Made by a program: the position numbers and the translations under genes. A DNA stretch of 64,000 nucleotides from Pachypanchax playfairii (lineage: Eukaryota; Chordata; Actinopteri; Cyprinodontiformes; Aplocheilidae). Numbering within the stretch: the first letter of the stretch is position 1; each line of letters begins with the position of its first letter. Shown here piece by piece: positions 1-11,989 of the stretch. The stretch lies in the NCBI GenBank assembly GCA_006937955.1, contig SSNP01000005.1, forward strand, positions 9,590,040-9,654,039, written 5' to 3'. Under the pieces are notes generated by a model. It saw only the letters and a list, made by a program, of their open reading frames with translations. It was not told the DNA's origin and did not search any database.

Positions 1-411
1 CAAAATCAAACACTGATAAGTGATTACCTTTGAAATTGCTCTATGATGTTGTACTTCTCGATCAGCTGATTGGACGGTCGGGCCATTGCGATGATATCAT
101 CTGTCACCCTGAGATAATCAGAAGATTTCGATCAATAACACACATCTTCTTGCTTTTATGCTGCAGCTTAGATAATAGTTTTTCTGTGAGAACTCAGTAA
201 CATGTTCCCACCAGGAAGAGAAAAGGCCTCGAATGACTTGTTGGTTTGATTTCCAGCACTCTGGTCCTTCGTAACGACAGTCTTTTCCTCCGCAGGCCAG
301 CAGACAGAGGAGTTTCGGAGGGATTGCTCTCACCAGGTTCTCTCTGGCCTGAGAATACGAGGGCAGTGGAACTGGTATGTGTGGGTTAAAGCTCGGCATC
401 ATCCTGCGCAT
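1..411 (-). CDS. ptpdc1: PTPDC1-like protein tyrosine phosphatase, N-terminal exons (partial)
   Basis: Two exons are visible: about 212-411 and 28-108. The first reads MRRMMPSFNPHIPVPLPSYS and continues through KLLCLLACGGKDCRYEGPEC to a TG|GTGGGA donor. The second gives VTDDIIAMARPSNQLIEKYN and ends at AAAG|GTAATC (position 28). The join restores Trp-Val (SSW-VTDD). This matches the conserved region in front of the dual-specificity phosphatase domain of PTPDC1, a centrosome- and cilium-linked phosphatase; the catalytic CxxGxxR loop lies left of the window. An in-frame TAA sits just upstream of the first ATG, so translation probably starts at 411, 402 or 399. The ATGCGCAG just before GATGATG could instead be an acceptor. 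The gene may be one of two fish ptpdc1 paralogues; I cannot say which. Confidence 0.8.
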
Positions 412-1064
412 CCCGAAAAACCAAAGAGGTTAAGAAATTTGTCTTTTACATCTTTTTTTCATGAACATAAAGCTTTATGAACGGTCACACATACCCACAC
501 AATAAACAGTGTCCTGTTATTTAATTAAATAAAATGAAATCTAAGGCTTACCTTTATTATTTTAAATGATAAAGCTGTTAGTCCCATTAAATGTATTTTC
601 CTAAAGTGTTCGTAAACATGTGCTCCTGTATCTTGACCCGCTCACACACACACAATGACAAAATGGAGTAATGACCCAGCTCCACTAAGCCTGATTAGCT
701 GTCATAAATACATTAGAACAGACATTCATGCATCGTACCAAGCCAATTATACAACGCTTATTCCTCCACCTCTATGTATGACCTAATTACTTGCGACTGG
801 ACACGGCTCTGTACATAATTTTGCTTTCATTCTGGTGCAGTGCAAATTGATTTGTTAATCTCATTCTGTTCAACGCCGCCTGTGTTCAGAGCTCTTTAAA
901 CAGATCACAGTAATGAATGAAATGTGGTTTCATGAAATCCATCACTTTGGGGTCTTTTAGGCTTCCATAGCTCAGGAATAAGTGTGATAGTAAGTGATCA
1001 TGATCTAAGCCTGTTGCTGAAGTTTTGCAAATCATTGCAAACACAATTTTTAAAGCAGGATGAG

Positions 1065-1310
1065 GTTTCTGATCAGGATTATACCTTCTAGCTCCATCTT
1101 CTACATCCTAACTTCCCTTGGTATTTCTTGATTTTCTCAACTTCCTTTTCTTGATGTTAATCTCATTCAATCACTACATCAATCACTAGTTTCTTCTGCT
1201 GTTTGTCGACCACCATGATGTCCTGTTGATTAGCCATCACGACTGTCCATCTGGATCCAGAAGCCCCACGGGATCTTAGCCCATCATTCTCCACCACCTT
1301 TAGATATTAT
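1065..1310 (-). mobile_element. Decayed non-LTR retrotransposon fragment (C-terminal polyprotein region)
   Basis: On the minus strand, frames with shifts and stops read AKIPWGFWIQMDS, then VVMANQQDIMVVDKQQKK, then EVEKIKKYQGK. This follows the order of a retroelement C-terminal segment that is common in fish genomes (consensus pieces like AKILWDFQIQTD, ANQPDIVVVDKQ, EKYQGLKEEL). It is too degraded to be functional. The superfamily is uncertain. Confidence 0.6.
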
Positions 1311-1563
1311 TTACACCACAGATGTAAATATGCCATAATAAATTCATGCTCTGTATTTACAGCATATTTTACAGCTAATAATAATAATGTGTAACACTTA
1401 GATTTTCTGTTAATGTCTCTCCTTGTATTTTGAAGTTTATGCCACAGTGAAGTAGCAGCAAAGTCTTACAAATATCTATTTTTGTAGTTTATAATTGTCA
1501 GAAAAGTGTATTTAATCAAGTACAATATAAATGTGTTGGACAGACTGACTAAATGGGGATGGA

Positions 1564-1618
1564 GGACAGTTCACTGAGTGAAGCCGGGGTATATCAGAAC
1601 ATCTTCTCAGACATGAAC
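1564..1618 (+). repeat. Short dispersed repeat, copy 1
   Basis: GGACAG, then ACTGAGTGA, then GTATATCAGAACAT and ACATGAAC. The same order of words recurs at 7156-7213 in the same orientation, with roughly three quarters of the bases matching by eye. Confidence 0.5.
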
Positions 1619-3056
1619 ATACAGCTGCATCACATTCGGGAGCTTCCTGTTTCTTAATGCCTGAATTACTTCAAACTTGCAGATCGAGTTGTGGTCATCA
1701 ACAGACGTAGACAAATTAGTTGCAAAACTTTAAGAACAAAAACACAAGTTACTGACACAAACTTGAAACTGACAAAAAGATCAAATATGACTAAAACTCA
1801 ACTAGTGACTATTAGATATTTTGGATTATGGTTCAAATGACTTCTGATAATGATACTGACCTGATGACAGTTCAGTCATAAAATAATGAGATTCAAAACT
1901 ACTTGTAACAACACCGGCTTTATTTAGAGCCTTTATTAATAAACCGTAAACAAATACATGTGAAGACAGCTGCAGCATCTGAAGGATGAAGTTGAAAACT
2001 TTAAATTGATGGAAAAGATATTTTTGTGTTACAGTGAGGATAAAGCTGAAATAATACAGCATTTGTTAGAAAACAAAGTCAGTATTACACACTTTTTTTG
2101 GGGGGGGGGGGGAATGCCAGTTAAACATGCTGCAATTCTACCGGTTGTGTGTTAACACTGAGAAATCACTTCCTTCTTCCTTGTTGCTTAAAGCATTTCT
2201 TCAGTAGCAGAAAATAGATTTTGTACAACCTTCATTTTTGTGGTTTTTATTAAAACAAAAGATGAACAAACAAAAACAATCAGAGATTTAGATTTATAAC
2301 GAAATCCAGTTGCAAGAAAGCATCTATGATCACAGTGGTGTGGTTCTGCTGCAACATCCTGCAGCTCCAAACGAAGAGTCCTAATTGCATCATTTCATCT
2401 AGCAGAAGCACAAAAACATGAATGTATCATAAAGAGCAGCTGAACATTATAATTTGTTAAGGAATGAAAAGCAGAGGCTTGTGCAAAAAGGGACCAGAAG
2501 GCACGCGGTTGTTTTTTTTTTTGGAGCTGGGCGACTCCAGACTGCTGATGAAATTACTGCAATCCTCCTTCAGTTTACTCAGAAAACCAAACGCTGCCAC
2601 AAAAACGAGCTGCATGAGATTGAGGGCATGGCAGTGAAGAGCTGGGGTCATGTTCGTAAGAGAGTCGAATATCCACAGGGGGCTGTGGAGATTAACAGCT
2701 TGTGGCTGTCTAAGTGTCCTTCACCAAAGCTCTGGACTTAAACAGTCATATCCCTCAATCAAGGCTCAAAAAAGCTTTAAGGAAGTCCAACTATAATACA
2801 ACTACTCGCTTCTGTAAAAAGCACAAAAAAGTGGATTTTTCTCATGAAACAAAGTGTAAATACAAGCGAACGAAGGCAGAGAAACAGACTATAAAAAGTA
2901 GTAATAGTTCTGATAATGCAAAGAAAACAAAACAACAGTAAATGATGTCATGATTGATTAAGACGTCTTCATCCTTTCTGAGAACATCACTGCTGTTCGT
3001 GATGCTCTCCTGCCCCGCCATGTTCAGTCTCACTCCTCGGTTCAGTCAAGCCTTCA

Positions 3057-6000
3057 TTAGTTCTTGGAGAGCTCTCTGGATAACCAGTCCAGTCCTTCGT
3101 ACAGCCCTGTGCCCTGGGTGGCGCAGGTCGACTCGATGTGCCACTGTGGATTGAGAGGTTTTATGACAGAAATTAAGAGTCGATAACTGCAGCTCTACAC
3201 TGCTTTAAATGAACGATGGGTTTCTGTTCAAATTACTCACGGTTCTGCTGCGAAGGGCGTGTAAACCCAGTCTGTCTGTCAGTTCACTGACTGTTAAAGC
3301 ATTTGGAAGATCTTGTTTGTTAGCGAATACCAACAAAACGGCGTCTCTCAGCTCATCTTCTTGAAGCTATAAAAATAATCCCAGACATTACAGATTCCAT
3401 GTTAGAGTAAAAGGATTCTGACATCTAGGAAATGATGTAAAATAAATCTGAAGGAGGGTTAAATAAACCATTTAGGAGTCAAACAGACTAAAATATAATC
3501 GTGCTTTAAGTTTAGCTGCTTCTATGATGTGATCAGAGTAAAGGGGTAAAAGAAAATTTAATTTTCTGTGGAGGCCTTTCAAAATAAAATCCCCCATTGT
3601 TTTGATTTGGTGTCATTTGGTTCCAGAATTGGTCCAAGTCATACTTGTAGACTTAAATGTGGTGCTTAAACTAATGGTATATTGAATTATCATTGTTTGA
3701 ACTTATCGTCTTGTGAAGTCCTGAGTTTATTAACTGGTGAAACCTCTTCTGGGAGAGAACAGGTGTTTCCTCTGGGCTGTTAGACAGGTTTAAGGTCAAA
3801 GGGACTTTCCTTGTGCCGGGTAATGATGTCATTCAATTAGATAATTGATTAAAAGCATTTTTCTTCCTCATCTTCTAGCATCTAATGAGTCACAACTGGC
3901 AAAAGGGGGAAGTCCACATCCTGCTGTATTTCTTAAGAGTAAATAATAAACTCAAACACTAAAGACATGTTTCTCCCCAATAATGTGTTTGTCAACAGAT
4001 TCCAACATCCAGCCTGGGATGATGTTTTAATTCTTTTACTCTATAGGAAGCAGTAATAATAATTCCCCCCCCCCAAACAGCTCACTTGTTCTCATGTGAA
4101 ACTCTTTCCTAAGAAAGTTTTAAGGACTTTTCTTATGAAACTAATTTCCTTCTTCCATGTTTTACTTCCTTTATCATTTTACATTCAGTTTACAGGAAGC
4201 AGGGCAACAGTTCTTTATAGCCGGCATTTTCATACAAACAATAATCGTACCCCTTTTACAAACAAAAACCTATTTTCAGATGTAAATATTCTTTTTTTTT
4301 TATTTCATACAAAACAGGAACCAAAAGGTGGCAATGTTCTACTTTTAAACTCCCAATTAATTGAATTTACACTGATGTTAACTCTTTAAAATGCACAGAG
4401 CAGATTAATGATGCGCTCTGTGCCTGATAAACTGATGTTAGTAACTACATACCATCTTTGAGAGCTCTTCTGCAGACTCAGTCACTCTTTCTCTGTCATT
4501 ACTGTCCACAACAAAGATCAGGCCCTACATGGGAACAGAAGAATGTTTTATACAAAGAAATATGTGTAGCATATAAATACTGTAATCATTTAATTTGGTA
4601 CAAGAAAAAAAGTACATCTTCAGTACTAATTCCAAAAAAGTTGGAACACTTGGTAAAATTATCAGAATGCTGCAATTTACTAATCTCAAACTTAAATTCT
4701 AATCCTGGTAGAACATAAACAACAAATCAGATGCTGAACCCGAAACATTTTATCATTACAAAGAAGATTTTAACTTGTTTTAATTTTGATGGCAGCAATA
4801 CATCTCAAAAAAGTCAGAACAGGGGGATCTCTGCCCTCTTCCTTTAACATCTGTCTGTAAACATCTGGGCAGTAAGGAAACATGCTGGAGGATTCTAGCT
4901 GCTCAACAGTTCTGGACCTGCAGGCAGGTCAGTTCAGCACCTGGACTCTACTTTTGTGAAGTCCTTTTATTTAATTTAAACTTTATTTTACCACAAAAGT
5001 CCCCTCAATGGAGTCCTGGGCAAGATGCAGCAAAAAGTCATGATGTTGTGATGGATGCAGAATGTGGTTTAACATTGTTTTGCTGAATCATGCAAGTCCT
5101 TCCCTGAAAGTTACTGCCTCTGAGATCTTTGAGATGTGTGACAACATTATCTTTGTGATGGAGCACTAAAGTTATCATGTAGCTTGAAGACAGTTACCTG
5201 TGTGTTCTGGAAATAATGCCTCCAAAGAGGTCTGATCTTGTCCTGACCGCCCACATCCCAAACAGTGAAACTGATGTTTTTATATTCTACAGTTTCCACA
5301 TTAAAACCTTCACAGAGAGATGAGAATGTTAATCTTAACGAGGCTATTTGCAAAATAAAATCACCATGTTTAAAACAAAAGGTAGGTTTGAAAATGAGTT
5401 TCTTACCAATTGTTGGGATAGTAGTCACAATTTCACCGAGCTTCAGTTTGTACAGGATAGTTGTTTTTCCAGCAGCATCCAGTCCAACTACAGAAATATG
5501 ATTCAAATTAACATGTTTGATCAGAGAAAAACAGCAACACTTAATGATGGACTATCTCAATATGGAATATCCTGTTTTGTTTTCAAAGACAAGGTTTATA
5601 TGGATTTGATTGCAGTTTTTCCCATGTCAACATTTTAGTCCTCAGATCCACTTTCCTCAAATTTTTAAAACACAGATTACACAATATGCTGTCATGGTCA
5701 GATACGAGGACCAGGCAGAAAACTTGTGAAAAATCTACCAGACTATAAAGAATACAATCTAAATACCTTAAGAAAGTCTTAAAAAAAACATTAATTATAT
5801 CCACTTTAATTGAGGACAAGAAAGTCCAGCTCGTTTCCAGCAAAGAATAAAGAAACTAAGATATAAAATACATGTATAAAACACTTTATACAAATATTAA
5901 AAAAACAGGAAAGAGTTAGCACAGACCCCGAGCAGATCTTACACGTCTCTGTGTTCAATTAGCATCACTTTGTCGTTTAAACGCCTTCTGTGGTTGTTTT

Positions 6001-6357
6001 GTTTGCCTTTTTATATGGTTTTAGAAAGTCTCAGTGTCTCTCCATCACTCGGTGTCCAATTAGTTGACTTTCTAACAACAATGTGCTAACACTTACAACC
6101 TCTCCAGGTCACTGCCAAACATAAAAAAATTTTAAACATTTGTGGCTTCTCTCCTGAAACCCGTTACTAAACTGTTGCTTCAGTTTTACAAAATTAACCC
6201 GCTGACAGCAGCTTTTTATGAGCTTCTTTTCTAGCGTCCCCCAGTTAAAACTAAGCTAACAACCGTTAGCCAAACAAAACTTTCACTCACCCATCAAAAT
6301 CCTCATCTGCTTCTTTCCAAAAAGCCTGCCGAAAATGGAGGAAATGGTGAGCCCCAT
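3057..6357 (-). CDS. arf4: ADP-ribosylation factor 4 (class II Arf GTPase)
   Basis: Six coding exons: 6291-6357, 5407-5487, 5198-5307, 4453-4524, 3241-3366, 3057-3143. They total 543 nt, encoding 180 residues, the normal Arf length. All junctions are GT-AG and in frame. The product starts MGLTISSIFGRLFGKKQMRI, with Gly2 for myristoylation and an amphipathic helix. It carries the P-loop GLDAAGKTT, the switch II WDVGGQD, NKQD, and the CAT motif near the end. The MGLTISS start fits ARF4 better than ARF1/3/6. Arf4 recruits coat and sorting effectors at the Golgi and in ciliary cargo traffic. An AATAAA (minus strand) at 2246-2251 is a possible polyA signal, making an approximately 0.8-kb 3' UTR. 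The gene is head-to-head with the tmem116-like gene, 478 bp between start codons. Intron 3 carries a decayed transposon. Confidence 0.95.
4620..5135 (+). mobile_element. Decayed non-autonomous DNA transposon in arf4 intron 3
   Basis: The segment begins AATTCCAAAAAAGTTGGAAC and continues with TTGATGGCAGCAATACATCT, then CTGCAGGCAGGTCAGTTCAG, then GCAGAATGTGG. These words occur in this order in a class II repeat I know to be abundant in teleosts. The family name is not certain. It lies wholly within the intron, opposite in sense to arf4. Confidence 0.65.
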
Positions 6358-6835
6358 AACTAACCGAGGGTGATTGAATCTATAATAGCAGAAGTTATAT
6401 TAAGTTGGTAAACCGACAAATTATTAAACACCGCTAGAGGTCCAGCTTCTTTCTATAACTGCCACGTCCGGTGTAAACGTGGAAGACACGGCGTCATCAG
6501 TTTGAATAAGCTTTATTCATACAAACACGGTACACATATATATAGTTTGGCATTTGTGTCTATTTCTGTTATTATTTTGGCAATAATTTAATATATATAC
6601 GTGCCAATGTTTTTTAAATTTATTTTATATTAAACCTAAAATAAAAATGTGCAATACTAATAATGGGTCACTACTTTGGCCCGGTAACACACCCGCCGCT
6701 TGATGTCGCTGTAACACAGACGGAAGTTATTTGAATATTTATTAAAATTATACTTATTAATGTGTAACTTTTAAACTGCTTGCTTCTGTTAATATTTGGG
6801 ATTATCTTTTTATTATTCAGATTGTTTTCATCAGA
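6358..6835. promoter_or_regulatory. Shared upstream region of arf4 and tmem116-like gene
   Basis: The 478 bp between the two divergent start codons must hold both 5' UTRs and probably a bidirectional promoter. No TATA box or clear initiator can be assigned. The tmem116-like 5' UTR side is AT-rich. Confidence 0.45.
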
Positions 6836-9800
6836 ATGGCAGCAAAGAAAATGGAGCCACACGTATGTCTAGTTTTATCATTTTGAATTCTTGGGGAATT
6901 TTAAACCTGGAATAATTGGAAGTAATACATGTTTTTTTCCACATGGGGATTCCACATGTCTGTGATACTAACTTATCCACAGTTCAAATACACTCTCTGC
7001 AGGTGGAGTCAAAACAGAGGCACGTGACAAGGTGTAATTTATAAAGGTGTCTAGTGACAGGTTAAAACATTTTCCCACTGGCCGGTGATGGAGATGCATT
7101 TTTTAATCGTGCATGGGCTGAATGTTAAATAGATTGATTCTACTGTTAAGATGGGGGACAGGGGTTTACTGAGTGACGTTGAGGTATGTCAGAACATTTT
7201 CTCCAACATTAACTAATGAAAGATTTTCAAGCTAAATATTTTTAATCTATCAAAATATCTGATTCATGTAATTGTTGTTTTTCAGACTGATGTTCTCTCT
7301 GATGTGTACATGGCACTGCTTCCTTTTAGGTACTGTCCTTCCTCCTTCATTTTGCTTGAATTATGAATCATTCCTGTGATTTCTTTATAAGCTGTATGAG
7401 TTCCCATCATCTAGATATGATTTCTTTGTTTGCAGCTCTGTGCTGCCAGTTCATAAGCTATTATGTAAAGGTTTGCCAAACCAGCAGGACAACATCCAAA
7501 TACACATTTTCTTTTTGAATTCCAGTAGTGTGCTTACATAACACCTCTGTACGGTGTTAATAACTGAACGCGGTTATGATTTAACACAAACAAAGTTTTA
7601 CGGCTCTTGGAAGTCACATTGTCCCTGATGAACTGTCTGTCACGTGTTTATCTTCTTCATTTTACTGTTAAGTAAAATGAACTCAAGAAGGTTCAACCCA
7701 TGAGCTGAAACAGATTACCTGTTTTCATTGGAATGAATTTTTTAATTAAATTTATTTTGTTTGGTTTTAGTTCAGTTTAGTAACACTTAGACTGGCTTAT
7801 CTCTTTTTATTTATTTAACAGTGATAGTTTTGTCATGTATGTTTTATAAACTCAGTATAAATTATTTTGTTGTTATTTGTTAAATGCAAAGAGTAATATA
7901 GAAGATGTTTAGTATGTATGGATAAAGAATATATTTGGGGAATGCAGTTATTATTGTCTTATTTACCTAAAGATAGAGTACTTTCTTCTTTATTTTGATA
8001 CATTTGACTAAACAGACAGAAATGAAAATAAAATCCAATTTATATGCATTTTTTTATTAATATACAAAATACTGTTTGACTTTGCCTTTATTATGTTTCT
8101 TGAAATTTTACTTTTATTTAGCTTTTTTTGCAATTAATTTGTTTGTTTGTTTTTAGTTTCGAGCCTCTTGAATCAAGTGGGATTTTTTTTTTTTTTTACT
8201 TGTTTGTATTCAATTTAAAACTCATGTTCACGTGTTGACGTATATTTATTAACTTATATTATTCTGTCTTATTGCAGTTTGATTGGGAGTTTTTCCGTCT
8301 TGGTGGTTTCAATCATCAAATGGAGTCATTTAAGAGTCCAGGTGCGTCCAGATGTTTGCATGGAAATCATCCAGTTCCAGCTGTTATTTTAAGAATGATA
8401 TTTACCTGTTTTTTGCATCAGGCCTAAGTGTCTGGGAACAGAATGTCTCATTGCGATGTTGCAGTTTTACTCAAACACGACTTATTTCATGTTTTTTTTC
8501 AGGTCCACCTGCTGGTGCAGCTCGCTCTGGCGGACCTCCTGGCTGCTCTGATTCTGATGTCGACCAGCATCATGAACAAGTTTAGTTCTATCACTCCAAC
8601 TGGGTGCCAGTACATCCTGCCACTTTCACTGGTGAGCAGCTGTGAAACTTTATCAACAGTAAATTATTTACAAGACTATTTTTTTTTTTATATAGGAAAG
8701 GTTTAATCTGAACAAAAAAAGAAAGAAAATCCTCTCTTAGATGTCAGTGCTATTAATCTCAGGTTTTAAAATGTATGAAAGTTTCTGAAAAAATTATTGT
8801 CAGTTCATGTAACTGTTAAATTTTCCCTGAATCACTCAGCACGTGTAAAGTCAGTCAAAACCTCATTTTACTGCAGCTATAAAGCAACACATGTTATGCT
8901 GCACCTTCATGTTAGTTTAAACATCTTTATTGTTTCACCGAGAGTTTTGTGGAACATTTATTATAAGACTTTAATTTAAAGCATTAGGAGAAGACTGTTT
9001 TCAGCTCGGTTAGGTTCAAACCAGACTTCTGTCAATTCTGATAAGAGCATTGTAGGCTCTGATTATACATAACAAATAAGAACGAGTGGAATGTGATGTA
9101 GGAAGGAAAATGGTGTTACTCAAATATTTCACCTTTTTAAAACATCATTCTACACATATAGAATAAGATGCACAGCATATCTACATCTCAGATGTATTAT
9201 TATCTACATATCTAATTGTAAAACTATCCAGTAAAACTCCATCAGTGTTGATGTCTGATTTACTACAGTCTGAAATTTGCAAAAATTTGCAAAAACTGCA
9301 CATATTTTTCTCTGTCTTGTCCTTTTGAATTAAAATATAGGACATTTTTGCACTGTGACATGCAAAAGTTACAGCCATATACAGATTTTGAAACTCATTT
9401 AAAAAAATCCATACTAACAAGTAATTATGAAACCAAAAGGTCAATACAGATTAACTTCATTTTGAACCCATCCTTCATCTCTACATATAAATCATATAAT
9501 GTAAAAGAATTGTGTTTCCTATTTCAGCGTTCTTACTTTGAACTTTTAGTTTTTAGTCTTTATTTTATTCTGAATTAAAGAATGAGAATCTTCATGACAG
9601 AAACACATTTTCCAGAAACACGTATGTAATTAAAATAGTAAACATGTTCTCTTAAAAAAATGAAAGATTGCCCTCATAAAGATAAACGTCTGAACATGTC
9701 TGAACACTCACTCTTCATCTGTCCACATATCCTGAGTTCACCTTTCAAATAACTTAATAGGATATAAAGTTGATCAGAATAAGTATATTTGTTTATTTTA

Positions 9801-11989
9801 ATAATGCAAATATCCACAGTGTTTGTGTTTTTCCCTTCCAGACATTTTATTTCATTTCCTTTCTCCTGGTGGCGGCTTATGCCTGGAACTCAAAGTACGC
9901 CATGCAGGGATGGAGGGAAAGAGCTGCAGAAGATGAACATGGACAGGTGACGGATCAGAAGATTGTAGTTTTTTATTATTTAATCAGAAATTGGTGTGAT
10001 TTTGTATTTTAAATGTTTCTATTTGTCTTTGCTTTTAGAGACAATGCAGAAGAAATTGGGTAGCAAAACTTATTTACCCTCTTGTGTGGTGAGTATGTCA
10101 AACACATGCTTCAATATAATGTTTAACTGAGCAACCACGAAATCTACTTCAGATGTTTTGAATTGGGTTTCTGTAAGAAGGTTGTGAACAATGTGTTAGT
10201 TCTTTGAAATGCTTCAGTTCTAATCAGCTCAGCTTTACTCATCTCACAGCCCGCGGGCCTAGTCCGGCCCGTGAGCGGGAGCTGATTGGCCCACAGCAAA
10301 TAACAAATGATAGTTAAAAAGGTCCCCCAGCTTTATTAATAATTGTTTGCCATGAATGATTTTTACTCATACGCAATGAGGTAATAAAATGCATCAAAAC
10401 ACGAGCACAAGCTACACTTGTTTTAAAAGTTTTTATTTTATATGTTGAATGTAACTGGCCCTTGAGCTCTTCCGAATTTCTCAATTTGGCCCTCTGCCCA
10501 GTTTAGTTGAGTATCCCTGAGCTAGATGAACGACTAGCTAGAGACACTGTGTTCGAGCTAAAGTCACAAAGCAGATTACTGTCTTCTTAAAACTACTGTT
10601 TAATCCCAAAACTTTATGCTAACGTCACGCCCTTATGGCAGTGTGGTAAATTTCAATAAAACATTTAATTTTTTGACGTAGTTTTTTGACCCAATTAGCA
10701 CACATAGGGTTAAAAATAACTTATTGATCTGTGCAGCAGTTAAAAACAAACAAAAAATAAAGATAATTACTTGATCATAACCTTTTCACAGAGCCTCACT
10801 TCAATAAATCTGGATGATCACTGACATTGTCTTCCTTTTATTCCCCCCCATCTCCAATATTGCAGGGCGATTCCACTAAGTCTCTACTTTATTTATGTCG
10901 TGCAAGTTGGTATTAGCTCTAAGCCTCCTATTAGCAGTATATCACAGAACTGGACCATCCAGAACAACAGCGTTCACTGCAACCGGTGAGTATCCAACCT
11001 TTTTTTTTTTAAATATCTCAGTGTGTAAGTGAATTTGTTTCTTCACGGTTTTTGATTCTTGTGATTTTACTTGTCTTTGTTTTGCAGCTGTATCTTGTTC
11101 TTGCATGTCTTCGTGAATTCCTGCTCAGTTCCTGGCAGAGAAATTGTGAGTCTAATGACAGAATTTATTTCAATCTGCACTAAAGTGCCTTTTTTTAATT
11201 GTTTAATGGATTTTCCCAACTGCGTTACTACAATCTCACTAAAACAATCTTTTGTTTCTTCTTAGAAATCCAAAACATCCAGTAATAACTCACAGGATCA
11301 TTTCATAAGAATCTTTCTTTCTGTTGTGGTCATATCCGTGATGATATCTTGCTCTGTGAGTCGACAACATGATACATGAACTCTGACACACTTTGTGTAC
11401 AGTTTGTACTATTGCAGATTATAATTACATATTTTTTTGTTTCAGTTTATTTACTATAAAGTTGGGAAGTGGTATGAAAGCCGCACACATTACGGGCTTT
11501 TCCCTGTGGAGGGAGACGGACTCTCACGGAAGAGATTTAAAAGTGTGTTCACCACATCGAGGAACATGGTGATAGTCATCTTTTTCTGCTGGTTACCAGG
11601 TACTCACACACTCTATCACACACTCATAATGATTACATGCAAATCTGCAAGTGATTGATGTCTCTTCTTTATCCATCCTGCAGCACTTCTCCTCATTCTG
11701 CTATCTGACCCCAAATCAGCAAATATTCGTCAAAATAATTTGTTTGGACTTTATGTAATACAGGTTTGTGTCTAAAAATAACACTTGATGGTGAGTGAAA
11801 AGAAAAACATGGAGGTTATAGTGTTGCTTTTGTTTATTTCAGGCTGCCACCGTGTCCCTCCAGGGTTTCCTGAACAGCATGGTTTACGCCTGGAGACGGA
11901 CAAATTTCACAGAGGCTGTTCTTGGAGAAAACACGCCTCTGGTGGGATATAATCAAATGGCCTTCTTTGACGAATCACTACCGACCTGA
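6836..11989 (+). CDS. tmem116: Seven-transmembrane receptor-like protein, probably TMEM116
   Basis: Twelve exons keep frame: 6836-6862, 7286-7329, 8278-8341, 8503-8631, 9842-9946, 10039-10088, 10866-10985, 11088-11145, 11266-11355, 11446-11599, 11684-11763, 11843-11989. The total is 1068 nt, 355 aa. Helices include LLPFSLIGSFSVLVVSII (TM1), VHLLVQLALADLLAALIL (TM2), FYFISFLLVAAYAW (TM3), a helix around LSLYFIYVV, FIRIFLSVVVISVMISC (TM5), NMVIVIFFCWLPALLLIL (TM6) and VSLQGFLNSMVYAWRR (TM7). NSMVY stands where rhodopsin-like receptors have NPxxY. The extracellular loop NWTIQNNSVHC has N-glycosylation sites. The length and the C-terminal VSLQGFLNS-VYAWRR-NF match my memory of TMEM116, an orphan GPCR-like family; the name is the least certain part. 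PolyA signal AATAAA is at 12140-12145. Confidence 0.8.
7156..7213 (+). repeat. Short dispersed repeat, copy 2
   Basis: Matches 1564-1618 (GGACAG, ACTGAGTGA, GTATGTCAGAACAT, ACATTAAC). It lies in intron 1 of the tmem116-like gene. Confidence 0.5.
10236..10519 (-). mobile_element. hAT-like non-autonomous element (decayed)
   Basis: On the minus strand it starts CAGGGATACTCAACTAAACT and goes on to GCAGAGGGCCAAATTG, an hAT-type end seen in many vertebrate MITEs. The other end is rich in GGCCCGCGGGC-type sequence. It lies in intron 6 of the tmem116-like gene. Target duplications are not evident. Confidence 0.5.

Larger units (their letters stand above)
412..2240. other. Intergenic region between ptpdc1 start and arf4 3' end
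   Basis: No convincing coding exon. It holds an old retrotransposon fragment (about 1065-1310), a short dispersed repeat (1564-1618) and a T-run followed by a G-run near 2091-2112. Short open frames here have no recognisable domain. Confidence 0.6.

Noticed and set aside
2454..2941. Two overlapping plus-strand frames near the arf4 3' end
   Set aside because: No domain, no splice context, and the region fits the arf4 3' UTR on the other strand.
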